This document shows positions 48,120 through 59,372 of a stretch of DNA of 64,000 bases, piece by piece. Below the pieces are notes generated by a model. It did no database searches. It had not been told where the DNA came from and worked only from the letters and a program-made list of their open reading frames with translations. The position numbers were made by a program, and so were the translations under genes. This DNA comes from Sipunculus nudus (Eukaryota > Annelida > Sipuncula > Golfingiida > Sipunculidae), in the NCBI GenBank assembly GCA_026874595.1, contig CM049306.1, positions 7,439,519 to 7,503,518 of the forward strand. Reading direction: 5' to 3'. Within the stretch, counting starts at the first letter, position 1, and the number at the start of each line of letters is the position of its first letter.

Positions 48120-49600
48120 GTCTGGATGTCTGCAGCCAAAATGTGTATGTAGGTTGCGCTACCTACTACAAAATCCAGAAAGCTGTCCAAGATGTATAAA
48201 CATGCAAAATTTTAGGCAGATAAGTCAAACAACTACTGAGATATGAGTGATTTATAGCCCATGGCAGACAAACAGATGGACACTGTGCAAAAATGGTGGC
48301 AGATGGCACCACCAATTTTGTGTATGATTAAGAGCTATGTAAGATCAATACACATGCAAAATTTCAGGGGGATATGTCAAACCAGTCTTGAGATATAAGC
48401 CTGAATGTCTGCAGCGTATACATAATTGCAAGTGGATCTACCAGTTTTGAGTGTGATAAAGATTTATGTGAGATCTATAAACAATCAAAAATTTTGCCAA
48501 ATCGGTCAAATGGTTTCTGAGATATGAGCTTGGATGTCTGCAGCGTAAATTTGAATGTAGGTGGGCCACCTGTCATAAGTCAAACATAGCTGAGATATGA
48601 GTGATTTTATCCCAAGGCAGATGAACAGATGGACGCTGTGCAAAAATGGTTGCAGGTGGCACCACCAGTTTCGCGTATGATAAAGACCTTTGGGAGATCT
48701 ATACACATGCAAAATTTTGGCCCAACTGGTCAAAGGGTTCCCGAGATATGAGCTTGGATGTCTCCAGCCTAAACGTGAATGTAGGTGGCGCCACCTGTCA
48801 TAAAATCAAGAAAGCTCTCCAGGATGTATACACATGCAAAATTTCAGATGGATAAGTCCAACCAATGTAGAGATATGAGTGTTTTTATCCCCAGGCAGAT
48901 GAACAGATGGACGCTGTGCAAAAATGGTTGAAGGTGGCGCCACCATTTTTTAATATATGTTATAAAGCTTTCCAAGGGCTTCATTTTATGCAAAACCTTT
49001 AGCCTTATCGGTCAAACGGTTCCCGAAATATGTGGGTTTATGTGTGGAAACAGACGCACAAATGGATGCTGGGCAGAGAGGAAAGGTCAGAGGTCAACCA
49101 AAAATGAGGGCGCAGCAGTTCACATGTGACCGAACATAATTCCTATGCGGCGATGACGGCAGCGTCTGCGTCCGACTGAAAACATAGTATTCGCAAAACT
49201 CTGTTTTGGCGGATACAATGATTGTAGCTGGCACCACCAGTCTTATATACAACAAAGAGATATATAAATATGCCCAATGTCAGACTGATATGTCAAACCC
49301 CTCCTGTGAAATAAGCAGGGACATACACTGTGCAAAAATTATTGTAGGTGGCACCACCAGTCTTGTACATTATAAAGCTACCCGATATGTATAAACATGC
49401 CCAATTTTAGGCTGATGTATCAAATTCCTCTGTAGAAATAAGCAGGCGCATACACTGCAAAAGTCAATGTAGGTGGTACCACCTGTCTTGTAAAGGAGAA
49501 TACCATCAAAGACGCATAGACAGGTCAAAATATCAGTCCAATACATCAAATTTCCCCAGAGTTTGATGCACTGGGCTGACAAGGCTTAGGTGAGTAAGGC
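48120..49600 (+). repeat. Tandem/dispersed repeat with GGTGGCGCCACC at module joints
   Basis: Alternating modules of about 130-150 bp. One contains GATCTATACACATGCAAAAT and GAGATATGAGCTTGGATGTC; the other GCAGATGAACAGATGGACGC and GTGCAAAAATGGTTG. Modules meet at GGTGGCGCCACC or a close variant near 48153, 48295, 48563, 48653, 48784, 48934, 49231, 49349 and 49471. The last third is more diverged. Reverse copies are at 2155-2490. Confidence 0.8.
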
Positions 49601-49640
49601 AGTTGCCCCCGAGTCACCTGTGACAAATTGCTGCCTCAAG

Positions 49641-49930
49641 CTACTGCACTGAGTGAACTCTTGACCTGCACCTGGCTAGACTGAGTGAACTTTTGACCTG
49701 TACCTGGCTGCACTGAGTGAACACTTGACCTGTTGCATAATCTGACACAGTTGGCAGTCTGCCAAATCTATAAATAGATTCAGGCTGAACTTTGGTGCCA
49801 AAAATGATGCAGTGAGCAGTCTGGCAAAGCTATAAATAGAATGCAGCTACTGCAATGAGTGAACTCTTGACCTATACCTGGCTGCACTTCTTCCAATCCT
49901 GGCACTGTGCCAAAACTATTTATAGAGCTG
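49641..49930 (+). repeat. Composite repeat: 32-bp units and CTATAAATAG blocks
   Basis: GAGTGAACTCTTGACCTG-like units start at 49651, 49683 and 49715 (32-bp spacing), with a fourth at 49857. Between and after them CTATAAATAG occurs at 49768-49777 and 49830-49839, and its complement CTATTTATAG at 49916-49925, each after GCCAAA or GGCAAAG. Confidence 0.75.
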
Positions 49931-50914
49931 ACATCATCTTGACTAAAGGCCAACATCAAGGCACTGGCAATCTACCAGTGGTAAAACAAGTGCTGCCATC
50001 TGTACACAAAAGTGGTCCCTACTTGAAATAACTTTGAAATTTATTTTCCCAATACAATATGCTTTTCAGCTGACTTTTTATAAAAAAAGAAATCAGGAAT
50101 ATATGTAAAATTATTACGGATGCATACTGAATGCAAAATTAAAATACAGATTTATCTCATTGATGGCAAATTCTTGAATTAAGTTGAGTAGGGATACCAA
50201 TAATTTATAATCCACGTACAGTTGTCTTTATATAGCCACAGAGAGCTGAATATCCATGATTGTTAAATTGCTTGGTATGATGAATAACTTAAATAATAAA
50301 TCTAAATTTTTTAAAAGCTTTTAAAAAAACTTTCTTGTCAATATTAACCAAAGATACCCTGAAATCTAAATGTCTAGTGGCATGATGTAATAGATGCTGA
50401 TAAACTGGTGCCAGGCTAGATGTAACAGCATAACACAGCTAACATATATGGTAAAATGACTCAATTCAATCTCCATAATTCAGCCAAAAATAATTCATGT
50501 GGAACCATTAATGACAGTTATTATTAGAATTATTGTAGGGATTATTCTTGTAAAATATTTAACAAACTGGCTTCAGTGGCATCAGTCGAAAAACTTTTCG
50601 CAGGTTTATAACTCATATAGCAAACTGGATAAGTTTAGCTCCCCGTAACTCAGCCAAAAAGCACAGAACCAAAACCATTTGAACAAACTTGAATTATCAA
50701 CATCTGAGGGTTATTAATGTGTGAGATTTAAGAATTTGGCCCAGTGGTTTTTGAGAAGAAGATCTTTGTAGCCACTGAGCTAAAATGGGCTGTAATGTCA
50801 TATGACTAAATTCAGCTCCCCATAACTTAGCCAAAAGTCACTGAAAAGAGACCATTTGAACAAACTTCAGAAAGCACTACCCTAGGATCATTTCTGTGCG
50901 ATTTTAAACATTTT
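49931..50914. other. Repeat-derived spacer
   Basis: Weak similarity to the neighbouring repeat modules (for example CCCCGTAACTCAGCCAAAAA near 50641 and CCCCATAACTTAGCCAAAAG near 50818). No gene. Confidence 0.4.
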
Positions 50915-51100
50915 GGCCATATGGTTTCAGAGAAGAAGTTTTTTGTAGCCCTCAGTGTGATACAGGCACTGATGACCCCGTACAAAAAAGGCCGATGCAG
51001 GTGGCGCCACCAATACCTCAATTTCAGATATGACCTATGTGACCAACATTGGCATAAAATTTGGTGATGATAGCTCCAGCCGTTTCTGAGATTTAAATGC
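50915..51100 (+). repeat. Direct repeat flanking the ACTGCAGT region, left copy
   Basis: GTTTCAGAGAAGAAG near 50928 and TTTGGTGATGATAGCTCCAG near 51060 recur in the same orientation at 56638 and 56765. It also contains a GGTGGCGCCACC near 51001. Confidence 0.65.
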
Positions 51101-51349
51101 AGCAAGATAATGCAGTAAATATACTGCACCCGCAAAAACACTGCAGTATGCAGAATATACTGCAGTAATTTTCTGCAGGTGTACTGCAGTATACCTTATA
51201 TATGCACTGCAGTACAATACTGCAGTACACATACTGCAGTAAATTTGCAGTACAGTACAGCAGTATATATCTGCAGTTTACTGCAGTATACCATTTATAT
51301 GCACTGCAGTACAAAACTGTAGCACACAGACTGCAGTACATTACTGCAG

Positions 51350-51417
<68 letters not shown>

Positions 51418-51530
51418 TGCAGTAAAAATACTGCAGTATTTATACTTAACATACTGCTTTGCAACACTTCAGTCCAGTACTGCGGGAGTACATATACCAC
51501 AGTATACAATACTGCAGTATAATTGTGTTA
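51101..51530. repeat. ACTGCAGT palindrome tract 1, with (TA)n
   Basis: Thirteen exact copies of the eight-base palindrome ACTGCAGT within about 430 bp, mostly as ATACTGCAGTA or GCACTGCAGTA, irregularly spaced. An uninterrupted (TA)n of about 60 bp sits at 51353-51412. Frames over it give Tyr-Cys-rich artefacts. Confidence 0.93.
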
Positions 51531-51999
51531 CAATACAAAAATGTGTGATTCTCTCCTATTCATTTGTTTCGGCTTGAGTTTATTTGTCTTCATTTGCATA
51601 TTCACTTCTCCTGTGCTGTGGATTCACAAAGGTTGTGTTTGTCAGCCATGCAGTTATTTTGGATCAACAGTATACTAGGATGTTATACAATAAATCAGGG
51701 CTGGTATGATTTATTTAAATCAGTTAATTAAAAAATCAATGTAAAAAAGTACTAAAGTTGTCCAAATTGAAACTGATTTTTTAAAGTTAATTGGCCAGTT
51801 GCCTTATAAGACTATATTATGCATTACAGAAAGTGAAAACATCACCTACTACAACTTAGTACAAAATCCTTTGAGTTAAAATTTCAAAATAATCTGAAAT
51901 TATTGGCTAGAGCTACGTTTTGTAATTACACTGACCACGATGCATGTTCCTTTATGGCCAGTTTCCTAGATTATCAGACAGGTTTTTTTTAATACAAAT
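51531..51999. other. Spacer
   Basis: AT-rich, nothing recognised. Confidence 0.4.
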
Positions 52000-52392
52000 G
52001 TACAAAGGACCCATGAGTCATGTTGCTCAGCTGAATTTTTTAAATTTTAGCAAATGCAAAAAGTTTGTATTTTACAATTTTCAAATGAGCATCAATCAAA
52101 TTTGATAAGCAAGTTAAAACAAGCCACTTAGGTATATATGCATGTGCAAAGTGTAATATGTAAAACTTGTTGTATGAAACCATTTAATGATACAATAAAG
52201 AAAAGTAATGTTATATGAAAAGATACATTTCAAAAACACATAAATGACCAAATATAATATTTCAGTTATATTTTATACAGTTATACAGTTAGATATTTGA
52301 ATGTTAAAAAATTGTATGTCTTACACTCTTACACTTTTAAAAGACGGCCAGACTGACGACAGACAAAGGACCATGACTATAGCTCAGGTGAC
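52000..52392 (-). repeat. Short reverse copy of the 38-kb dispersed element
   Basis: AAAGGACCCATGAGTCATG followed by GCTCAG at the left, and GACAGACAAAGGACCATGAC then AGCTCAGGTGAC at the right, are the complements of the two ends of the element at 38237-40096. The internal 338-bp units are missing; the middle is AT-rich. Confidence 0.6.
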
Positions 52393-52569
52393 GTATAGTC
52401 AGCTGAGCTAATAATATTTCATCTGTTTTTAATAAACTTATGTAAGTTATGTATAGAATTATTTTGTTTCTTATTTCTATGTCAATTTCAAATGCTGCAT
52501 TATTTTGTATGGTTATTTTTTTTTCCTGATACCTTGAACCTGACATAAGATATTAGTGTTTGAATAAAA

Positions 52570-52775
52570 TATATAAACTTATTTATCTTACATGGATTGA
52601 ACTGGTCATTATAACTAATGCAAGCCGTACCCCTGGCTTGGAAAGTTGCGTTTGGTAGTCTTATTGGGGAGAGGAAACTGAAAGACCAAGATGGGCCACT
52701 ACAACTGATTCTCATTGCCATGCTTCAGATTGAACCCAGGTCGCCATGCAGATGCCAGCCAACCGCTCGAGATTT
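52570..52775 (-). repeat. tRNA-derived SINE-like element
   Basis: On the minus strand CGAGCGGTTGGCTGG (A-box position) is followed about 30 bp later by GGGTTCAATC (B box), then a body with CTCTCCCCAATAAGACTACC and a GGGGTACGGCTTGC segment, ending in AT-rich sequence. The layout is that of a tRNA-headed SINE. Confidence 0.55.
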
Positions 52776-53404
52776 CTTTAATAAACCCCACATATAGTTT
52801 GAACATAATCAGAACATTTTTTTTTTCAGAATTACTGATGTTGTTCTTATATTGTGCACACATACATTTGTTCTGTTTTCTTTTCACCCAACTGACTTGT
52901 AAGCGTTCACATAAAACGTATATGCATTAGCCTTAGGAATAACAAATTATCAAAAATACAATTAGACATAAACTGAATGGAAACTTGTAAAAGCAATAAA
53001 TCACACTGAACATTCCAACGGTAAGGTTTTTATACTTTATTATATTTTCACTAGACTGTTAAGTACAAGCATTATGTAGTAATATCATGGATAATGAACA
53101 TCTGAAAGTACTATCTACCCAGGGATTATTCTACACCTTTCAGTGGTCCTATTTGTACCCCTTTTCATCTGAATTTTTTTTTTCTTTTAACAAGAATTTC
53201 ACCATTCATCACTAACAGCTCCCCCTTTAACCTATCAAATTAACAGTACATAACTAATCCAGCTTTTGGAAAAAAAGGGAGTCTTGAAAGATAGAATAAT
53301 TCCTGGTATCACTTAATCTTCAATGAACACAGTAGAAATATCTGTCCATAAAATCTGAGTTACTTGTGAGGTTTTCACTCATACCATACTAAATCAAACT
53401 TGTG
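52776..53404. other. Spacer
   Basis: Nothing recognised. TTTATT near 53035 would read AATAAA on the minus strand, in a plausible place for the candidate exon at 53405. Confidence 0.35.
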
Positions 53405-53599
53405 CTATGAATCCATATAATGAGTGTATTCTGTATTAAACTTATCAACTGCTTTGAAAATGGGGTCCAGTGCCATTGTTACTTTGCTTGCCTGCACATT
53501 CATTGCAGTGTCCTCCAGAATGACAAAAAATGTGAAGGGCTTGAATAGGAGGTTGGGTTGAGATCTCTTGAGGGTGTTATTATTCATGTGTATATTCCA
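53405..53599 (-). CDS. Candidate terminal coding exon, unknown protein
   Basis: Not recognised. About 65 codons are open on the minus strand from a possible splice acceptor (TGCTTTATTTAG, just above 53599) to a TAG at 53405. The text (KRSQPNLLFKPFTFFVILED, VTMALDPIFKAVDKF) has normal protein-like composition, unlike the surrounding AT-rich DNA. No upstream exon could be tied to it, so it may be an isolated pseudo-exon or part of a transposon-derived gene. Confidence 0.25.
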   Translation of the reverse strand, partial: WNIHMNNNTLKRSQPNLLFKPFTFFVILEDTAMNVQASKVTMALDPIFKAVDKFNTEYTHYMDS

Positions 53600-54439
53600 T
53601 CTAAATAAAGCAGAAATTTTATTTTAGATATTTTGAAATATTTAATTTTTTATATGAACTTGAAAAAAAAACCACTAACAAGTAACAAACAAATATCCAA
53701 CTGATTAATATTAACAAATCTATATTAATATAAAATTTAATTGTAATACCATTACAGTTCAGTTATCAGTAATGTCAAATGATAACTGACCACCATCATT
53801 GGAATAATATTAAATACACAAACCATAATATACTATATAAAGTAACATACTATATAACAAAGTAAACAAACTATATTTAATTATTTTCTAGAATCCTTTG
53901 GATAAACTGCCCTGAACTGAATTTTTTTTCAAACATATTCAAAATGTAAATAATTTAATAAGCATATTATTTTTTTAAGATATGGAACTTCCTTGTACTG
54001 TTGCTATGTAAATTAAAATAAACTGAAACCTTAATGTATAAAGTTGTTCCTTTTTTAATATGGTTATGATTATGCCAATTGTGCATAATAACAAATTAAA
54101 AATGGAAAATCTGTAACATATGGCTATGCATAATAAAAAATGCAATATGACAGCATATGTTGGCATCTGCGAAAAAAATATGCATTTGTATATACTTATT
54201 AATACCTTTCAGTCACGATGACATTGTCATTCAAATAAAAGAAAAGAAAATGTCAACAATTAAATTAACAGTAAACAACCAAGAAGTACATGAACATTAT
54301 AATTATAGACATCAATATCTTGGTAATAGATGAATCATGTGAAAAGGTAACATTCCTGAAATTTAAAAAAGCAAGATCTGATTATTCATGGTCACACAGC
54401 AAAGTTTGTCAGAAATCCATTGCTCACCATAGCAATTTA
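53600..54439. other. AT-rich spacer
   Basis: Nothing recognised. Confidence 0.4.
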
Positions 54440-54556
54440 TTTACGTCTTGCATCACCACCGACTTCGGACACCGGACATCCGGGAATTCAACCAGCGACC
54501 TTGACATCGGTCGGCGCGCGAAGACCCAACAACTGGCTGCGTTTATCCGCTAATCA
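54440..54556 (-). repeat. Possible tRNA-like SINE head
   Basis: On the minus strand TAGCGGATAAACGC could serve as an A box and GCTGGTTGAATTCCCGG as a B box about 50 bp later, with GCGCGCCGACCGATGTC between. This GC-rich patch stands out from AT-rich flanks. The spacing is longer than in typical tRNA genes without an intron or long variable arm. Confidence 0.35.
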
Positions 54557-55639
54557 AACGTTGTAGAGAAAGCGTACTCCAATAATAATCTTTCCCTTCG
54601 TGAGAAAGAAGTCTAAAGTACGTAGAAACTATAAAATTTTGAACTGCTTGACGGAACTTTGTGTTCAACCGGCCGAAATATCCTCGACTGTCTGTCACAT
54701 ACATAGCAGACGACATGACCCGCACTCATTTCTTATCACTACGCGGGCCCATGCGCTGTGTGACGTCATACAAAGAGACTTTGGATTACGCCATACAAAA
54801 TAGTCCTTTCAGTGGTAAAAATATATCGTAAGATTGTATGCACGTTGTATTTCTAAATTTAACGATAGTTAAATAAGACGGACATTTTGAAGAATAGTTA
54901 AGGGTTTCCTTAAATTTAGATATATTAACCACTGATATTCAATTTAAGTTAATGTTATTGTAAAGATAAATAAATATATATAATTTTCATTTAAAATAAA
55001 AAGATAAATAGATTAGAATTAAACAATGATCTCTTGTTGGTAAATTCATATTTTGTTTAATATTTCTATATTCAATAATTTTATTTAATATAATTTTTTT
55101 CATATTTCAAACAAAATTCTGCTACTGCAGCATTAATTGTACATGGAATATAATTTTAAGCAACATATTCCATTTATTTTTTTTTTCATATTTTATATGT
55201 AAACATGGTTTCTAATCCATGCTTATTAGTGTATAGTTATCAACATAATAGTTCCTCACATTCAGTTAATGGAATATATGGCAAACATGATCAATTTAAA
55301 TGTCATTAAAAATAATCAAAAATAAATATATAAGAAAAAAATTATTTATATAATTTATAAAATTATATTTATCTTATTAATTTATTATTAATATTTTATT
55401 TTTTTTATATATTATTGATATTATATTATAATTAACATTATTATTACAAACATCGATCTATACTTACATAATGATATCATAATATAAAAACATAAAATAT
55501 GATATAAAATTGTTTTCATTTTTACCGGTATTTTCATAATTATTACAATAATTATTGATAATAACATAATTTTCATGATATGGTGCCATACATTAGTATA
55601 TTATTATAATAATAATAATTATTATTAAAATTATTATCA

Positions 55640-55674
<35 letters not shown>

Positions 55675-55754
55675 AATATTATTGTTATTTTGAAACGTAC
55701 TTTTCATAAAAATTCATTCATGTAGGTGTTGTTTCCATAAAGTAACTATCAATT

Positions 55755-55787
<33 letters not shown>

Positions 55788-56204
55788 ATATACACATAAA
55801 TATATATAATTATTCTTTTTTTTTGCACATGATAAAATTAAATATTTTTATAGTAACTGAATCAGTCGTTTGTGTTATTCCAATAAATCAAAACTACTTT
55901 AGACATTTAAATTCTTTTTTAATATAATTGAAAATAATTGTTGGTATATATCTTCTTAACAGATTATGATTGAAAAAAAAAATCAATTTCAATCAGATGG
56001 GATTTCAATTATTGTGAAATAATTTGAAATATAATTTATAAAATATTTAATTTATAAAATTTAAACATATAATTAAAGTAATTAATACATTCAACTGCCC
56101 CCCTTTACATGGTAATGTATTAGTCTACATGATTTTCTTTAAAAAATCTAGTGCATAATGCATATATTATTACAACAGCGTATGGTGTAGTGGATAATAG
56201 TCAT
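54557..56204. other. Very AT-rich DNA with ATT/TTA and TA microsatellites
   Basis: From about 54830 the sequence is strongly AT-rich. (ATT)n-type runs occur at 55590-55672 and interrupted (TA)n at 55756-55792. No gene or element ends recognised. Confidence 0.6.
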
Positions 56205-56625
56205 TAATACTGCAATAATTTTGCAGCATACTTCGGTAATACCTCAGGAGGTGCAGCAAAACTGCAGTATACCTCAGATATACTGCAGTTCATCTGTTAA
56301 TACGGTTGAAATCAAAGTGCATAATCCAAGTTGACTGCAGTAAAGTGTGGTATACTGCAGTAAAATGTAGCATACTGCAGTATGACTGCAGTTTACTCTT
56401 TGCACGATGTTAGTTTACTGCAGACTGTGCAGTAAAATGAGGTATATCGCAGTAAACTGTGGCATACTGCAGTTTACTGTGGTATATTGCAGGATTACTG
56501 CAGTCAGCTCTTTGCATACTGCACGTTTACAACAGTAAACTGTGTTATACTGCAGTAAACTGTGGTATTCTGCAGAATTACTGTAGTAAACTGCAGAAAT
56601 ACTGCGGTATACTGCAGTATTTTTT
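56205..56625. repeat. ACTGCAGT palindrome tract 2
   Basis: Ten exact ACTGCAGT palindromes plus many one-off variants, often within TATACTGCAGTAAACTGTGG-like text. It differs from tract 1 in having GTGGTATAC linkers and no long (TA)n. Confidence 0.93.
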
Positions 56626-56629
56626 TACC

Positions 56630-56880
56630 TGGGCAGTTTCGGAGAAGAAGATTTTTAAAGCTTTTTTTAGCTTTTTCCTTATAATATTTAAGAAAATGCA
56701 GTTAGAAAAAAAAATTAACAAAATCCGATATAGTTTTTTGGATGACTGATTATTTGCAAAATATTTGGTGATGCTAGCTCCTGCCGTTTTTGAGATAGCT
56801 ATGGTTAACGTACAGACGACGCACGACACACGACGCACGACGGACGACGCCGCACCATTGCATAAGCTCACAGGTTCGCT
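56630..56880 (+). repeat. Direct repeat flanking the ACTGCAGT region, right copy
   Basis: GTTTCGGAGAAGAAG at 56636 and TTTGGTGATGCTAGCTCCTG at 56765 match 50.9-51.1 kb. They continue into CAGACGACGCACG-type text and CATAAGCTCACAGG, an end related to the GTCCGTCGTCCG end of the 38-kb element in reverse. Confidence 0.65.
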
Positions 56881-57622
56881 AAAAACAGATGCTTGTTAAA
56901 TGCAGTTTACCATGACAATACCCGAGTTATGTGCTTAGCATTAATATTGTTACAAGTGCCCAGACACAGGGGTGGGGAAGCTGTTTGCAGACGAATGGAA
57001 GGTCAACTGTCGCTACACGCTTGGCCGAGCAGACTGTGATACCGTGAGCCAGTTTAACAAACCATGAAAGGTATCCACAAACCTATTCATATTCGTATAT
57101 CGTTCGCTGCATGCATGATGTCTTGGCTTTAATACTGTAAATAGGTGAGAGAAACAATTTAAAACCATCCTTTTTAATTAATCCAGCAATTGAAACCAAG
57201 GGCAAGGTACAAATTTTACAGTTATTTCAGATGATATTAATGTGACTGGAACATACTCTCCATTTACAGGTAAAATAGCTTAAGTTGAACTATTGCCAGT
57301 TTAACTTTACCGTAATAAAACATCGAAGAAGTTTATAATGTTCAGTTAATATACATATAGGATATGTTTATAAATGTAAGCCCTCTCTGTGGAACCTGCG
57401 GATTACTACCAATAGTATACACTTAGTAAATAGACTCAGTTTAAACCAGGTGTCAGGCGTGGATCCAGGATGTTTTTCCAAAGTGGGAGTGATGTCAATA
57501 GATGTTTAGACTGTTGATCTGGATCATGGAAACTGCTGACGGTTTCAAACACTGTCTGCCGTATGGTTTCAGTGCCAGTGCAATAACGTTAGCATTCGTT
57601 ATGGGCTTATGATGCAGAAGAG
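56881..57622. other. Spacer upstream of the second transporter
   Basis: CAGGCGTGGATCCAGG near 57461 resembles an end of the CAGGGGCGGAT element at 61473, so a decayed copy may sit here. Confidence 0.35.
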
Positions 57623-57630
57623 TATATATA
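57623..57630 (+). promoter_or_regulatory. Candidate TATA box for the second SLC5 gene
   Basis: TATATATA followed by GGGCCCG. About 95 bp further on, CTCAGGAAAG/GTATTT could be an exon end and splice donor (57721). Good acceptor-like sequences lie at 58838 (CTTTCTTTTACAG) and 59352 (ATAGTTTACAG), the latter about 20 bp before the ATG. A non-coding first exon spliced to the coding exon is inference from these positions alone. Confidence 0.3.
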
Positions 57631-59372
57631 GGGCCCGAAATCTAGATGACAAGTGCACGTCCTGGAAAACTCTTCCTTGAAGAAACATCAACAAATAAGT
57701 TTACTTTTAAACCTCAGGAAAGGTATTTTGAAAATAAAACGTACATATGTATCTTTGTACCGTGTAATGGTGTTATAAGTCATGTTTAAACGGCGGCAGG
57801 CATACGGGAAGAACTTATTCACAGTTAATATCTACTTATACCGACGAAAACCACATTTTTCCCTTGTCATGTTTTGAAAGATAGATTAGGAAAAAATCTC
57901 ACATATGGCCCGACGCGTGGCACCTGTTCGACGCAACCCTAGTTTCCTTCTATAAGAAAATTGGTAATAGAACAGGAGGTTATCCCGAAGTTACCTCTGA
58001 CGCTATACTCTTTGACATTTTTTCTCATCTAAAGAGGACCTCATAATAGGTCAGCTCTGTGAGACATGGAAATATTCTGGAAAAGTAAATATTATTTTTG
58101 AAAGTTTTTTTTTTAAATAGATTTCAATCCTGTTTAAGGCAGTCAAGGTTAGTGTTCAGGCGCAAGAACATGTACATGTAACAGCTGTTGGTTTGTTAGT
58201 GTTAAAAATAACAACTAAAATGTTCACTAGAAAAACAAAAAGAATACTCATGATAAGTAACAAAGTACAGCTTACTCAGAATCATCCACAATTATCCCAG
58301 AGAGCTCCAAAATTACTCAGATCTTCGACCCTAAGATAAATTAAATTCCTGATAAATATTAAGAATAATTTTAGAATCAACAATGGAATGACGATGTTCA
58401 TGTAATTATGCACACTTTTGCAAAACATAGCATCAAATAAAATCTAAATAACATGCATTTATTCGAAGCTAACCACATTTCTGATAGTCTAATGCATAAA
58501 GTAAGGAAATTTGCTCTTTCGCACAAACATTTATCTTATGTTAACTTATTTGCGGTCCCTTAAATATTAGAGTCCTGACTTCAGCCCGCTATAGGTAAAC
58601 CATTTTCATACCATTTGAAGGTGTAATGTTTTGCTTGTTTACGTTGATCTCTGGTTATTTCAGTAAAGATACGAATGGTTCTGTAAGTAAATATATCCAA
58701 GTAAAACTACACTGTAACAGTGTACCATAAGTACTATTTTCCTCAGGAGCAAATGTCAAAGAAATGATACACAATGTATAAGATTGAATTTTGACACAAC
58801 AAATATACACTGTTGTTATATATACTTTCTTTTACAGGCTGCGATCTGAATTACCGGAACCACATTCATATTTGGGATTCCTAACAAATTAAGGAACAAT
58901 TGAAGAGCAGAAGTCGAACACAATCTACACTAAGCGGGGGAGTATAACCAGACTGCGTATATATATTTCTACTATCTTACAGTTTGGGGAAAAATAACCT
59001 TGCCGTGTAAAGCGAGAATGTGGAGAGAATTTGGAGAGAAAATAAACCTTACAGCATTTTAACGGATAAATCTTGGATAAACTCAAAATGTCTATGGCGT
59101 ATTTCAGGCATATGAAATATTATTGTTCCTAACCCTACATACGTCTGCTCTACTACGGGTGTTTATTTTATACAGGTGTTTATTTAAACGAGAATTAATT
59201 GTCCTAAGCTCATACCCCTGTGGAGAATGACCAAAGTCTGGAAATTGAATTACAAAACGTGTTGATATACATTGATAAATATTCACCTGCATGCAACAGG
59301 TAGGTACATAAGGGATTGTTTCCTGATCAGTTTGTCTAAATAATAGTTTACAGGTGTGAGAGACTGGGAAGT
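57631..59372 (+). other. Probable 5' untranslated / intron region of the second SLC5 gene
   Basis: No other gene seen. It contains the candidate acceptors above and a donor-like CAACAG/GTAGGT at 59299/59300. Confidence 0.3.

Noticed and set aside
51093-51509. 138-codon Tyr/Cys-rich frame
   Set aside because: It is a translation of the ACTGCAGT and (TA)n repeats.
59300-59352. 53-bp intron just upstream of the copy-2 ATG
   Set aside because: Donor and acceptor both look good, but the length is below the usual minimum for animal introns; it is mentioned only as possible splice sites.
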